A stretch of 64,000 nucleotides of DNA from JABAAI01 sp965242745. GTDB taxonomy: Bacteria; Spirochaetota; Leptospiria; Leptospirales; Leptonemataceae. Below, one piece after another: positions 36,948 to 46,181 of this stretch (position 1 is the stretch's first letter; every line of letters starts with the position of its first letter). Where the stretch lies: positions 1 to 64,000 of the forward strand of contig CBDETG010000017.1 in assembly GCA_965242745.1 (NCBI GenBank). Reading direction: 5' to 3'. Position numbers and translations under genes: made by a program. The notes below the pieces were generated by a model. It was not told the origin of the DNA. It was given only the letters and a program-made list of their open reading frames with translations, and did not search any database.

Positions 36948-37209
36948 GATCGGCCTTTGCTCCCGCGCTCTCTTTTCGCGAGGCGGCAAGGCCTTTCAAG
37001 AAAGAGCGGGTCATGGCATGCAAGGGCGCTGCAAGATTTTCTGAGTCGGTACTTGTTGCGCTGTGATTTTTAGCAGACTGCAAAGCAGGCTTGACTTCGT
37101 AGCCCTGACTCTCTAAGGCGCGGATGGCTTTTTGCGTGTTGCTCTGGTAGTGCTTTCCAGGTGGGCGGGGCATAGGCTTTTGCACAGGAAGCTCGAGCTC
37201 CCATATCAT
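36937..37209 (-). CDS. Small phage-block protein upstream of the portal gene
   Basis: A 90-residue basic frame (IWELELPVQKPMPRPPGKHY, TQKAIRALESQGYEVKPAL, AAPLHAMTRSFLKGLAASRK) overlapping the portal start by about 11 bases. No family is recognised. It is the first gene of the leftward block; just upstream lies repeat DNA and the truncated methyltransferase. Confidence 0.45.
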   Translation of the reverse strand: MIWELELPVQKPMPRPPGKHYQSNTQKAIRALESQGYEVKPALQSAKNHSATSTDSENLAAPLHAMTRSFLKGLAASRKESAGAKADHAR

Positions 37210-37235
37210 TCCCCTTATGCTCTACGATACTCAGC

Positions 37236-37745
37236 TTAGCTTGGCTCTCGCAGAGGCCTGCCAGCGGGAGAAAATGGATGTCCGCGCCATCCGGCCGCCA
37301 AGCGTGCCGCGCGGCCAAAGCCGCCTGCTACAAAACCGCCCGCAGTCATCAGAACCAGCGCTACATTATTACAACAACGCCAGTGCAAATACAAGCTGCC
37401 CGTGTCTTTTAGTATCCGGTGGCATTCTACAAGCCGTATAGCCATGTAGACAAGATAGCAGAAGTTATACTTGTTGCCGTAATCTCTGATGCCCATAAGG
37501 AAGCTGTGCAGCTCGTCTTGGTCTTCTTTGATAGTCTTTAGCCACTCGTCTTTTAGGTCTTCTTCTCTGAAATAATCCTTGAAACTTGCGCCCTCAGGAA
37601 AGCTTCCTATGGGCGCCGTAAAGACTTTCTTTTTGTTAAAGGGCGGGTCTAGGTATAGCAAGTCTACGCATTTGGAGCTTATGCCTTGCAGTATGTCTAT
37701 GTTGTCTTTGCAATAAATGGACCTGTTCTGTAAGTTGCTTTTCAT
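37236..37745 (-). pseudogene. DNA adenine/cytosine-N4 methyltransferase, truncated
   Basis: The N-terminal about 125 residues are those of a beta-class DNA methyltransferase: SIYCKDNIDILQGISSKCVD, catalytic motif IV LLYLDPPFNKK, and VECHRILKDTGSLYLH. There, where the family continues with CDP and the SAM-binding region, the reading frame passes into a dispersed repeat (37336-37380 and beyond) and ends in unrelated residues. The SAM-binding half and target-recognition part are missing, so it is inactive as it stands. It marks the right border of the phage block. Confidence 0.75.
37336..37380 (+). repeat. Dispersed short repeat, copy at the truncated methyltransferase
   Basis: A 45-bp segment (CCGCCCGCAGTCATCAGAAC through TACAACAACGC) matching 16834-16878 with a few substitutions. 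The break in the methyltransferase coincides with it, suggesting that the element's insertion or recombination at it removed the gene's 3' half. Confidence 0.7.
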
Positions 37746-37815
37746 ATTTTTCGGTAAAAAAGTGAGGACTAGCCCACGCCTTGTTATTTATGGGTCTAAG
37801 TGTTTGCAAGCTTTT

Positions 37816-39075
37816 CTATTCGTTTTTAGTGGACTCTTGGATATGCTTTGCAAAAAGCTTAAGTTTCATATAGTTTTTTATTAAATAATTACGCAGCACG
37901 CGCGTGAATTGCTCGTTACGTATTAAAAAAGAGTCGTGCCCATAAGGCGTCTCCAAGTTAATATAAGAAACGGCGCATCGTGCGCGCTTCAAAGCACGTA
38001 CTAATTCCTTAGACTGAGACGGAGGATAGAGCCAGTCAGATTCAAAAGAAATAACAAAAAAAGATACCTTATTCTTGGTAAATAAAGACTGCGCTTCCTG
38101 CTCTTCCTGTCCTTCCTGCTTCTTGAAGAGATCAAACATATCCAGAGCCTTCGTGATACATAAATAAGAGTTGGGATCAAAGCGGCGTACAAAAAGCTCG
38201 CTTTGGTACTGCAAGTAGCTCTCCACGCTAAAGAAAACAGGGAAGCGGGCTTGTTTTCCTAAACATCTCCTGGGCAGCTTAGCAGACAGCGCCTTGCGCC
38301 GGCCAAATTTCTGATGCATAGAATATTCACTTAAGTAAGTAACATGCCCCACCATACGCGCTACGGCTAAACCCTGCTCTGGACGCTTTTTTCCATAATA
38401 GTTTCCGCCCTGCCAGTTGGGATCATTCATGATGGCCTGCCTGCCTATTTCATTAAAAGCGATCTGCATAGCAGAATGCGCCTTACAAGAAGCAATAGGA
38501 ATACAATGGCGTACCCTGTGCGGATAATCGCGCGCCCATAACATAGCCTGCATGCCGCCCATAGAGCCTCCAATCACGGCAAAGAGTCTTTCTATACCCA
38601 AGCTATCAATCAAAGGCACCTGCGCTCTGACCATATCCTCTATGCGCAGGGAAGGAAAAGACATTCCATAAGGCTTTTTCGTTTCAGGATTGACAGAAGA
38701 AGGGCCAAAAGAGCCGCTGCAGCCGCCTATCACATTACTTGCTATAACAAAAAAACGACTCGTGTCAATACTCTTCCCCGGCCCTACATGAAAATCCCAC
38801 CAGCCGGGCTTTGCTGTTTTCTTATCCAGGCCGGCTACATGCGCGCTGCCAGATAGAGCATGGCAGATCAAGACAGCATTATCTTTTTTAGAAGAAAGCT
38901 TGCCTAAAGTCATGTAAGCTAAATCATAATCCGGAATGCGCACAGAACTGCTAACGCTAAAGCCGGCGAAACGTATGATTTGTACGCTGCTTGTCCCCGA
39001 AGAAGATTGGTAGACCTTTTTCTTAGCGCGCGGGCGCCTTAGCTTATGTTTCCTCTTTTCCTTTGCTTTTGACAT
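37816..39075 (-). CDS. metX: Homoserine O-acyltransferase
   Basis: Activates homoserine with acetyl-CoA (or succinyl-CoA) for methionine synthesis; alpha/beta-hydrolase fold. Seen: GWWDFHVGPGKSIDTSRFFV, the oxyanion and nucleophile motif GGSMGGMQA, SDWLYPPSQSKEL with the catalytic Asp, and GHDSFL with the catalytic His, all in canonical order. The about 30-residue basic N-terminus (KAKEKRKHKLRRPRAKKK) is longer than usual; a start further in is possible. No metY partner is adjacent. It lies 148 bases after the histidine-kinase gene on the same strand. Confidence 0.9.
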   Translation of the reverse strand: MSKAKEKRKHKLRRPRAKKKVYQSSSGTSSVQIIRFAGFSVSSSVRIPDYDLAYMTLGKLSSKKDNAVLICHALSGSAHVAGLDKKTAKPGWWDFHVGPGKSIDTSRFFVIASNVIGGCSGSFGPSSVNPETKKPYGMSFPSLRIEDMVRAQVPLIDSLGIERLFAVIGGSMGGMQAMLWARDYPHRVRHCIPIASCKAHSAMQIAFNEIGRQAIMNDPNWQGGNYYGKKRPEQGLAVARMVGHVTYLSEYSMHQKFGRRKALSAKLPRRCLGKQARFPVFFSVESYLQYQSELFVRRFDPNSYLCITKALDMFDLFKKQEGQEEQEAQSLFTKNKVSFFVISFESDWLYPPSQSKELVRALKRARCAVSYINLETPYGHDSFLIRNEQFTRVLRNYLIKNYMKLKLFAKHIQESTKNE

Positions 39076-39223
39076 GATAGAAAGCGCCTTTGCATATCAA
39101 GGCATCTGAAAAAGACTAGGACTTTGCAATGCGGCACGAAACAAAGACGCTTAGAGAATGGGAAAAGCGCAGCATCTCACCTGCCCTCAAAAGCTTAGCA
39201 ATTTTTAGCTTATGCTTCTTTAG

Positions 39224-40000
39224 CTATTGTAAGCCCTGCCCCAAGATCACAATGAAAGCAGTACCTTCATGGCTTTTGCTTTTGACTTCAAGGCGGGCGC
39301 CCATAGCTACAATCATCTTCTGCGCTATGGTAAGCCCCAAGCCCCCTCCTTTGGATTTACGGGTACTGTAAAAGGCGTCAAAAATCTTTTCCTGTACCTC
39401 AGGAGAAATCCCCGGCCCATTGTCACGCACTTCTATATAAAGCTTGCCCTGTCTTTGCTCGGCAATAAGGTCTATATAAGGAGCCCTCCCGGTGCTTTGA
39501 AAATCTGAGTCTTCGAAGGCCTGTATAGCATTGAGCATGAAGTTCAACACGATCTGGCGCAAAAATACCGGGTCTCCCTGAGTACATTTGCTTAGGCCGC
39601 TCTTATGAAAACGAACTTCTATACCTGCACGAGTGCATTGCGGCTCTAATAAATGGACAATCTCTTCTAAAAGCTGATCGAGATGATAATTCTTTTTAGA
39701 CGCGTTCTGTTGCGGCTTTAGGAGGCTAAAAAAGCTGTGTAAAGTGCGGTTCAGACTTAGAATCTCGTCTTGTATTAAAGAAATCTTTGTATTGAGTTTG
39801 AGACGTAGCTGCTCTTCGCCCACCTCTTCTGCATAATTCTGCAGGAGCTGCAGGTGCATATGTATAGCGGCAAGAGGATTTTTGATCTCATGTACAAGAC
39901 CAGCTGCCAAAGGCGGGAGCGCCAGCTGCCCTTGCCGGCTGGGAACCAGAGGCAATGCGCTAGTAACGGATGTCTGTTTTTTGTTTTTCATCGCGGGCAT
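39224..40000 (-). CDS. Sensor histidine kinase (soluble)
   Basis: About 258 residues with an H-box LAAGLVHEIKNPLAAIHMHL (phospho-accepting His), an N-box NFMLNAIQAFE, G1 DNGPGI, an F-box (AFYSTRKSKGG) and G2 GGGLGLTIA. There is no membrane helix or sensing domain, so it is a cytoplasmic NtrB-like kinase. No response regulator is next to it. The start (ATG 40000 or 39991) overlaps the end of the VWA gene by about 30-40 bases, which implies coupled expression. Confidence 0.85.
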   Translation of the reverse strand: MPAMKNKKQTSVTSALPLVPSRQGQLALPPLAAGLVHEIKNPLAAIHMHLQLLQNYAEEVGEEQLRLKLNTKISLIQDEILSLNRTLHSFFSLLKPQQNASKKNYHLDQLLEEIVHLLEPQCTRAGIEVRFHKSGLSKCTQGDPVFLRQIVLNFMLNAIQAFEDSDFQSTGRAPYIDLIAEQRQGKLYIEVRDNGPGISPEVQEKIFDAFYSTRKSKGGGLGLTIAQKMIVAMGARLEVKSKSHEGTAFIVILGQGLQ

Positions 40001-41648
40001 CCAAAAAACGCAGCTTCATGAAATATATATCTTCTCTGCGTATATGATGTAAAGGGAGCTTTTGCATCTCTTCCCATTTCCACAGCAGGAGCTGCGGGAC
40101 CTGACTTTGCTCCCTTATATAAAAAGGATAAGAAAAATTCCGTATTCTTGGAGCAGCATAGGCAGGCTGGCTTTGCCAATGCAGGCCCAAATAGTGATTT
40201 TTTTGGGGATGACTCCTTTGTAAAATAGAAAAAAGCTGCTCATCTGCATATATCCAAAAAGCTCTGCTGTGGTTCTTGACAAGCAGCTTGTAATGCCTTT
40301 GCGCTTTGTCTGCGGCTGCTCTGCCGGCTGCGCTTCTAAGGCAATGCTCCAAAGCCAGATGCCAGTTGGCATGATAAGGCCCTAAACGCAGAAGTTTATC
40401 TTTGCTCCTGCGTGCAAAGGCCCTTGGCAGAGATTCGAGCTGTAATTCGTGCGCTGCAAAGCCGCCTTTGGCTATGCTTTGGATGCCGGAGGGCAGCTCC
40501 TTGCCTTGGAAGAAAGGCCTTAGGTCCTGCCTGCTCTTAGTGAAAAAAAAGTCTTCTCCCCTTTGTAGAAATATGATCTGAGCTTGTCTAGCCATAAAAG
40601 CTTCTCTTGCGTAGCTAAGATCGCTTCCATAATAAGCTTGGCTTTGGCGCGCTATATTTTTGTAATCCCTTCTGCTCTGTTGATCTTGTCCCTTAAGAGG
40701 AAAAAAACACAATCCTATCCCCTGCTCTGCAAGAGCATATGCAGAATGCAGGAGTCTTGTCTGCTCTTGTCTCTTGAAAGATAGATCACTCAAGAATAGG
40801 ACGAAGGGCTTATGCTTCCATATATGACGAGAGGACCTGATATGCTCCAGGGCTTTAGCTGCGCTCAGGGGCTTGACCCAAGAGCGCGCTGCTTTTTTGC
40901 CAATCTTGGCAAGCACAGGCTTCCAGTCTGCACTCAAGGCTAGGCTCGTAGTCTTATCACTTTCCAAAATGATTGCGCCCAAACGACTCTGAGCTGCAAG
41001 CCTTCTTGAGAGCAAGGGCAGCGCTTCTCTTAGTTTTTTTATGTCTTCGCGCATAGAGCCCGAAAAATCCAGAACGAGTAGAATATCCTGCGGCAAGGCT
41101 TCTTGTCTCTCATGTATAGAAAAGCCTAATGATCGGTCTGGTGCAAATGCGCTCAGCTCTTGGAGTAATGAGCGCAGAGCAGTCTGTAATTGGATGCGTT
41201 TTTGAATCTTGGCTATTGTTTTGGAAGCAAAGACTCTGCTGCTCCTGCAATGATAGCTATGCGCCTGTAAGGAAAGGCCGGCCTTAGGAGAGAGGCGCGC
41301 ATGGCCTGAAAACAGATAGGAGGCTGCGCTTAGCCGGCAGATTTTTTCAGACATGGCCCTGCTTAAGACGCTTGTATTTGTGAATAGCGCTTTGCCTAGA
41401 AGGGCGCGCGTCTTTTGTAAAGAAAAAAAGTGATAATGTTTATACTGCTCTAATAAAAAGAGAGCCGCTTGTTGCAAATCAAGCGAGGCATTAGAAGAAA
41501 GCAGACTCCCCTTTGCTCCCAGAATTCCCGGCGCCGCCTCTACCCGGAAGCCTAAGACGAGGGCTTTCTCTATGGGACTTTGCGCAGGGCTGGCCAGAAC
41601 CCCCGATGCCAGGAGCGCCAAACATATACAATAGTACATACGCATCAT
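39960..41648 (-). CDS. Exported VWA-domain protein
   Basis: About 562 residues from MMRMYYCICLALLASGVLA, a signal peptide; a TTG at 41729 would put the signal peptide inside. The mature protein has a repeat-free N-terminal domain (about 150 residues), a von Willebrand A domain with the metal motif DFSGSMREDI (complement of about 41040-41060) and VLFLSDLSF, and an Arg/Lys-rich C-terminal part. Located in the periplasm or outer surface; binding of a protein ligand is inferred. It lies between a small membrane protein and the histidine kinase. Confidence 0.72.
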   Translation of the reverse strand: MMRMYYCICLALLASGVLASPAQSPIEKALVLGFRVEAAPGILGAKGSLLSSNASLDLQQAALFLLEQYKHYHFFSLQKTRALLGKALFTNTSVLSRAMSEKICRLSAASYLFSGHARLSPKAGLSLQAHSYHCRSSRVFASKTIAKIQKRIQLQTALRSLLQELSAFAPDRSLGFSIHERQEALPQDILLVLDFSGSMREDIKKLREALPLLSRRLAAQSRLGAIILESDKTTSLALSADWKPVLAKIGKKAARSWVKPLSAAKALEHIRSSRHIWKHKPFVLFLSDLSFKRQEQTRLLHSAYALAEQGIGLCFFPLKGQDQQSRRDYKNIARQSQAYYGSDLSYAREAFMARQAQIIFLQRGEDFFFTKSRQDLRPFFQGKELPSGIQSIAKGGFAAHELQLESLPRAFARRSKDKLLRLGPYHANWHLALEHCLRSAAGRAAADKAQRHYKLLVKNHSRAFWIYADEQLFSILQRSHPQKNHYLGLHWQSQPAYAAPRIRNFSYPFYIREQSQVPQLLLWKWEEMQKLPLHHIRREDIYFMKLRFLDARDEKQKTDIRY

Positions 41649-41674
41649 GGCTTTGAACACAGCTTGACTCTGCT

Positions 41675-41905
41675 TTACGCAAGGAGGATCACGACACCAC
41701 AAAGCAGGCCTAAGGAAAAGCGCAGCCAAGCCTTCTTTTGAAAATCACCCCAGAAGAGCATCAGAAAACGCAGACCGATATATAAACATAGCAGCCCAAG
41801 AAAGAAGAAAAAATCCATATCGCGTATCGCCCTTTCTATCATAAAACAGGAAAACAAGGAATGAGAAAGAAGGATAATATACAGCATCTCTTTAAAATAC
41901 TTCAT
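41675..41905 (-). CDS. Small membrane protein (two helices)
   Basis: Seventy-six residues with two strongly hydrophobic segments (FFFFLGLLCLYIGLRFLMLF and SLGLLCGVVILL). Its start overlaps the upstream lipoprotein stop by four bases and its end lies just past the start region of the VWA gene, so it is in the same operon. Function unknown. Confidence 0.6.
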   Translation of the reverse strand: MKYFKEMLYIILLSHSLFSCFMIERAIRDMDFFFFLGLLCLYIGLRFLMLFWGDFQKKAWLRFSLGLLCGVVILLA

Positions 41906-42690
41906 TCCCGCAGCTCTCCTGCGGCAGGCAGCTCCTGCGCAAGTTTCTTAAGGTAAGCCGCAAGAACTTGGTGTCCTAAGATTTCCAAACTCTCTTTGAC
42001 ATCCTCAGGATAGGCGCCAAGCTTTGTCTTTTGCATAAAAAGATCCTCCCACAGCACAGCTAAGCCTTTGCCCCCGGTCGTTGCAGCAGTCTTCTTTTTT
42101 CCTAAGAGTTTGCTGCGAATCAAAAAATCCAAGCGTACTTCTCCTTCCCGCCGCGATTTGGGCGTTTGGATAAATATCTTGGGAGGCAGCCACAGAAGAT
42201 GTTGTTTTTCCAAAAAGATATGCAGCTCATAGCTCCCTTCCTGCGCTGCACAGAAAGTCTGGCCCTGCAAAAGAGCAGCTTTTGCAGGCGCGCTGCCCCC
42301 TTCCTGCCGCCTGAGGCCCGCAAAACAATAGGCCTTGCTCTGAGCAATACGGGCAATGGGCTTCTGCAGGAGAGCTGCAACAGAACCGCTTTGGTTTTCA
42401 AGGCCGGAATAAAAGAAACGGGAAATACTCAATGCCTTGATCCAATTTCTCGCATAGGCCCTCTTGCCTTCTACACGCAGGAATAAAGCCCGGCTTGCAA
42501 GGCTCTGCCTCTCCCCTTGCGGCTCTCCATACAGCTCCCCTTTTGTATTATGGAGAGGGGCTATGTGGACCTTCAAGCAGGATAAGGGGACGAGGCAAAG
42601 AAGCAAAAAAGAGCAGGGATATATATTTGCAGGCTTCTTATTTCTCTGCTTCTTTGCGATTAACAGAATAGACATGTATGTATGGATCAA
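41902..42690 (-). CDS. Probable lipoprotein, first gene of the VWA/kinase operon
   Basis: A 262-residue product with a signal-like segment ending LLLCLVPLSC (lipobox VPLSC) after a basic N-terminus; the start may be 42690 or the ATG at 42675. The mature part is basic and has no recognised domain (ALSISRFFYSGLENQSGSVA, LHIFLEKQHLLWLPPKIFIQ). It heads a run of overlapping genes: lipoprotein, small membrane protein, VWA protein, histidine kinase. 42691-42969 contains no gene that I can support. Confidence 0.58.
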   Translation of the reverse strand: MIHTYMSILLIAKKQRNKKPANIYPCSFLLLCLVPLSCLKVHIAPLHNTKGELYGEPQGERQSLASRALFLRVEGKRAYARNWIKALSISRFFYSGLENQSGSVAALLQKPIARIAQSKAYCFAGLRRQEGGSAPAKAALLQGQTFCAAQEGSYELHIFLEKQHLLWLPPKIFIQTPKSRREGEVRLDFLIRSKLLGKKKTAATTGGKGLAVLWEDLFMQKTKLGAYPEDVKESLEILGHQVLAAYLKKLAQELPAAGELRE

Positions 42691-42969
42691 AGCCTTTTAG
42701 TTTGGCTATGCAATCTTGAAGCTGATAGCAGAACGCAAAAAAGTCATTGACTGGCTTTCTTAAGTAAGACTCCTTTGGCTAAAGAGCTAGCAAGGCGCAC
42801 TGAAGGCCTAGTACTTGTGCCATGAGCAAGCAGGTTTTTACTATACTCTTCCTAAGCTATGTTTGAAATGATGGAAAGCCCATCATTCTAAAAGACAAGC
42901 AACTGGGAAACACTACAAGAATGCAAGAAAGAAAAAATTAAGCCTGCAGCCCTTTGCCTTATACGTCAC

Positions 42970-44244
42970 ATGAATCATTCCTTTACCCAAGAAGCTCAAA
43001 AGACAGCCAGGCAGGCGCGCTCTGCCTTTCGCCAGCTGCGCATCTTGGAGCGGCCCAAGCGGGACGCCGTGCTCCTGCATACAGCAGAAAAATTGCAAAA
43101 GCAGTACACGCAAAGAAAGCTCCTTGAGGCAAACAAAGAGGATATACAAAGGGCGCAGGAAGCTAAGCTGAGTCTGCCTTTGATAGAGCGCCTTAAGCTT
43201 GACACTAAACGTATAGAAGACATGGCGCATGCTTTAGAGCAAATTGCCGCCCTGCCAGACCCGGCAGGGGAAGTATTGGGAGGGGCAAGGCTGGCTAATG
43301 GTCTCAATATGATTCAAAAAAGGGTTCCCTTAGGCGTGATTTTTACAGTCTATGAATCGCGCCCGAATGTTACTATAGACGTAGGAGCTTTATGCCTAAA
43401 AAGCGGGAATTGCGCTATATTAAGAGGCGGCAAAGAGGCTATGCAAAGTAATCTAGCGCTCTTTGCCTTGTTTCAGGAAGCAATGGCACAAGAGGCATTG
43501 CCCCAGGCAGCTATACAGTTTGTGAAAGAAACAGATCGAAGCTATATGCAGGCGCTCCTGGAACAGGAGGCCTATATCGATTTGGTGGTGCCCCGCGGAG
43601 GAGAGCAGCTGATCCAATTTGTCACAAAGCACTCGCGCATTCCTGTTGTAAAACATGATAAGGGCGTATGTAACCTTTATATTGACGCAAGCGCTGCCTT
43701 AGACGAAGCGCTCGCTATTGCCGTAAATGCCAAGCTCAGCCGCCCCTCTGTCTGCAATGCTATTGAAAACCTGATCGTTCATAAAGACTTCCCTGATACA
43801 AAGGCGCTTTTGGAAGGCCTTGCCCTTCAGGGCGCAAAGCTCTTAGGAAGACAGGAAGCTAAGGATTTCTGTGACAATGTGCAGCTGATAGCAAAAGGAC
43901 AAGAAGCGCGGGAGTATAGCCAAGAATATTTGGACGAGAGACTTGCTGTGAAAATTGTAGCTGATATAAAGGAGGCCCTGGATTTCGTTTTCTTATATGG
44001 CAGCGGGCATTCAGAAGCCATCGTTGCCAGAGACAGTAGAGCTATCAGCGCATTCCAAAAAAACGTAGATACGGCAGCTGTCTTTGTAAACTGCTCCACA
44101 CGCTTTCACGATGGGGGACAAATGGCCTTGGGCGCAGAGGTAGGCATATCTACAGGAAGGCTGCATGTTCGAGGCCCCATGTCGCTCAAGGACCTTTGCA
44201 CAAGCACCTACTTGATAGAAGGGCAGGGGCAGCTCCGGTCCTGA
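42970..44244 (+). CDS. proA: Glutamate-5-semialdehyde dehydrogenase (gamma-glutamyl phosphate reductase)
   Basis: Reduces gamma-glutamyl phosphate with NADPH in proline synthesis. Aldehyde-dehydrogenase fold of the usual length (424 residues); diagnostic segments VPLGVIFTVYESRPNVTID, ALCLKSGNCAILRGGKEA, HDKGVCNLYID, the catalytic Cys in SRPSVCNAIENLIVH and the C-terminal GAEVGISTGRLHVRGPMSL. ProB is not in the window. It faces the glutamate-synthase-like gene, with 70 bases between the two stops. Confidence 0.95.
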   Translation: MNHSFTQEAQKTARQARSAFRQLRILERPKRDAVLLHTAEKLQKQYTQRKLLEANKEDIQRAQEAKLSLPLIERLKLDTKRIEDMAHALEQIAALPDPAGEVLGGARLANGLNMIQKRVPLGVIFTVYESRPNVTIDVGALCLKSGNCAILRGGKEAMQSNLALFALFQEAMAQEALPQAAIQFVKETDRSYMQALLEQEAYIDLVVPRGGEQLIQFVTKHSRIPVVKHDKGVCNLYIDASAALDEALAIAVNAKLSRPSVCNAIENLIVHKDFPDTKALLEGLALQGAKLLGRQEAKDFCDNVQLIAKGQEAREYSQEYLDERLAVKIVADIKEALDFVFLYGSGHSEAIVARDSRAISAFQKNVDTAAVFVNCSTRFHDGGQMALGAEVGISTGRLHVRGPMSLKDLCTSTYLIEGQGQLRS

Positions 44245-44314
44245 AGCGCTCTTCTTAGCCCAAACTTCAGCTAAAAGCTCCTTGCTTGGCAAAACCTGAG
44301 CTCCTAAAGACAGG

Positions 44315-45865
44315 CTATGCGCTCTCCTGCATGGGCACAGCGTAGGGGTAGGGCTCTTTTGGAGGGCTATAACCTAAGATCTCTTTGAGACTCTTATAGC
44401 GGCTCAGCCCCATGCTGATTTCTATGTCTTCACCAGTGAATTGGCAGGGATGCTCATAGCCTGCAGTATGTGATAGCTCTAAAAGCTCTCTTCTGAAAAT
44501 TTGTATGTACTTGGCAAAGCGCCGCGCCTTCTTTTCTACATCTAAGCCGCTCTGCAGCCATTTGTTATGCGTAGCGATGCCTGTGGGGCATCCGCCGGTA
44601 TGACACCTTTGGGCCTGTATACAGCCGATAGAGATCATGGCTTCTCTTGCGATCTGTATCATATCACAGCCCATAGCAAAGGCCACGATAGCCCGGTCTG
44701 GGAAGCCAAGCTTGCCGCTCCCAATCCAGACGATATCTTGGGCAATGTTCTGGGCCATAAAAATTTGATACACGCGTGCAAAAGCTGTCTTAAATGGCAA
44801 AGATACGTGGTCTGCGTAAGTAAGAGGCGCTGCTCCCGTTCCCGCTTCTCCTCCGTCTATGGCAATAAAATCCGGTCCCTCCCTGCGTTTTCGCATGTTA
44901 TAGGCCAGCTCTTTCCAGAACTTTTCCTTCCCTATAGCTGCCTTAATGCCTACCGGCAAGCCTGTGCGCAAAGCAATCTCCTCTATAAAGTTGAGCAGAC
45001 TTGTCGTATCATGGAATTCTACATGCCCGTTAGGAGAAATGCAGGGCTGCCCTTCGGGGACGCCGCGCACCCTGGCAATTTCCTTATCTACTTTTGATGC
45101 AGGCAGGACGCCCCCCTTGCCCGGCTTTGCTCCCTGCGAAAGCTTGATTTCTATCAGTTTGATTTGCGGATAGTCTCTCACCACTTGCTCTAGTTTAGAA
45201 AAAGAAAAACGATCCCTCTCATCACGCATACCGAAGTAGCCCGTCCCGATTTGCAAGGCTAAGTCTGCTCCAGAAAGATGGTAGGAGCTTAAGCCCCCTT
45301 CGCCGCAGTTATGATAGCAAGAGGCCAGCTTCGCTCCCTTATTCAGAGCGCTCACCGCATTCTTTCCAAGAGAGCCAAAGGACATCGCAGAGATATTGAT
45401 CACAGAGCCGGGGCGGTAGGCCTTAGCTCTGGCATGCGCTGCGCCTAATATTTTAGGACAAGGTATGCAAGTTGGGTCTGTCTTGGAAAAAGCTTTGACC
45501 TTTGCGCTCAAAATAGGGAAGGCAGCGTTCTTGATCACGGGGTATCCCGGCTCATATAAAATCTCCGTAGTCCCAAAGCCGAAGTAATTGTTTTGTCCCT
45601 TGGAGGAGGCATAGATCCATCTTCTCTCGGCCCTGCTAAAGGGTTGTTCTTCTTTATCATTTGCGACTATATACTGCCTAAGTTCAGGCCCTATCACTTC
45701 CAGCCAATAACGGAGGCGGCCTACAATAGGGAAGTTATGTATGATGATATGTCTTTTTTGGAGTATATCATAAGACGCAATACAGCAAAGTAATACAAGA
45801 AAACATATAAAAAGACTCCAGTAAGGATGGCTGCCTATCCATTGCAGATATAACTCAACATTCAT
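44315..45865 (-). CDS. FMN-binding glutamate-synthase-family protein
   Basis: About 517 residues from MNVELYLQWIG at 45865; the longer frame from 46063 would overlap gatC's upstream DNA and has a poor N-terminus. One membrane helix near the start (LFICFLVLLCCIASY), then the FMN/glutamate synthase barrel: INISAMSFGSLGKNAVSALN, HNCGEGGLSSYHL, IEIKLSQGAKPGKGGVLP, DGGEAGTGAAPL, a Cys cluster C-IQAQRCHTGGCPTGIAT. It lacks the glutaminase and NADPH domains, so it is a stand-alone synthase-like oxidoreductase whose substrate is not certain. Confidence 0.82.
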   Translation of the reverse strand: MNVELYLQWIGSHPYWSLFICFLVLLCCIASYDILQKRHIIIHNFPIVGRLRYWLEVIGPELRQYIVANDKEEQPFSRAERRWIYASSKGQNNYFGFGTTEILYEPGYPVIKNAAFPILSAKVKAFSKTDPTCIPCPKILGAAHARAKAYRPGSVINISAMSFGSLGKNAVSALNKGAKLASCYHNCGEGGLSSYHLSGADLALQIGTGYFGMRDERDRFSFSKLEQVVRDYPQIKLIEIKLSQGAKPGKGGVLPASKVDKEIARVRGVPEGQPCISPNGHVEFHDTTSLLNFIEEIALRTGLPVGIKAAIGKEKFWKELAYNMRKRREGPDFIAIDGGEAGTGAAPLTYADHVSLPFKTAFARVYQIFMAQNIAQDIVWIGSGKLGFPDRAIVAFAMGCDMIQIAREAMISIGCIQAQRCHTGGCPTGIATHNKWLQSGLDVEKKARRFAKYIQIFRRELLELSHTAGYEHPCQFTGEDIEISMGLSRYKSLKEILGYSPPKEPYPYAVPMQESA

Positions 45866-46121
45866 TTGCAAAATCCTAAAACGAAAAAGAGCCCTTGCGC
45901 AAAGCTCATGCAAAACAAATATGCGGCAAGCAAGCGCTGCAGGCCTGTATGCAAAAGCAGCATATCTTCTATTGAGCTTATGATAAGCATTGTCTATATC
46001 TTTTTTCTTCTTGTAATACTCTTTTTTGCGCCTGCGATCACAAATGCCGTCTGCTCCCTGCATGCAGGAGAGCTAAATTGTTTTGACACTCTCTACGGAT
46101 TTGATTCTATTGCTCCTGCTA

Positions 46122-46181
46122 TGCTTTCTTTCTTCTGCTATGCTTTCTTCTTCTGCTATGCTTTCTTCTTCTGCTATGCTT
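46122..46181 (+). repeat. 18-bp repeats overlapping the gatC start
   Basis: Units of TTCTGCTATGCTTTCTTC are repeated three times (plus a diverged copy), each supplying an ATG. In-frame ATG codons occur at 46140, 46158 and 46176 and encode MLSSSA repeats. Gain or loss of units would keep the frame but change the N-terminus and the start context. Confidence 0.8.
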
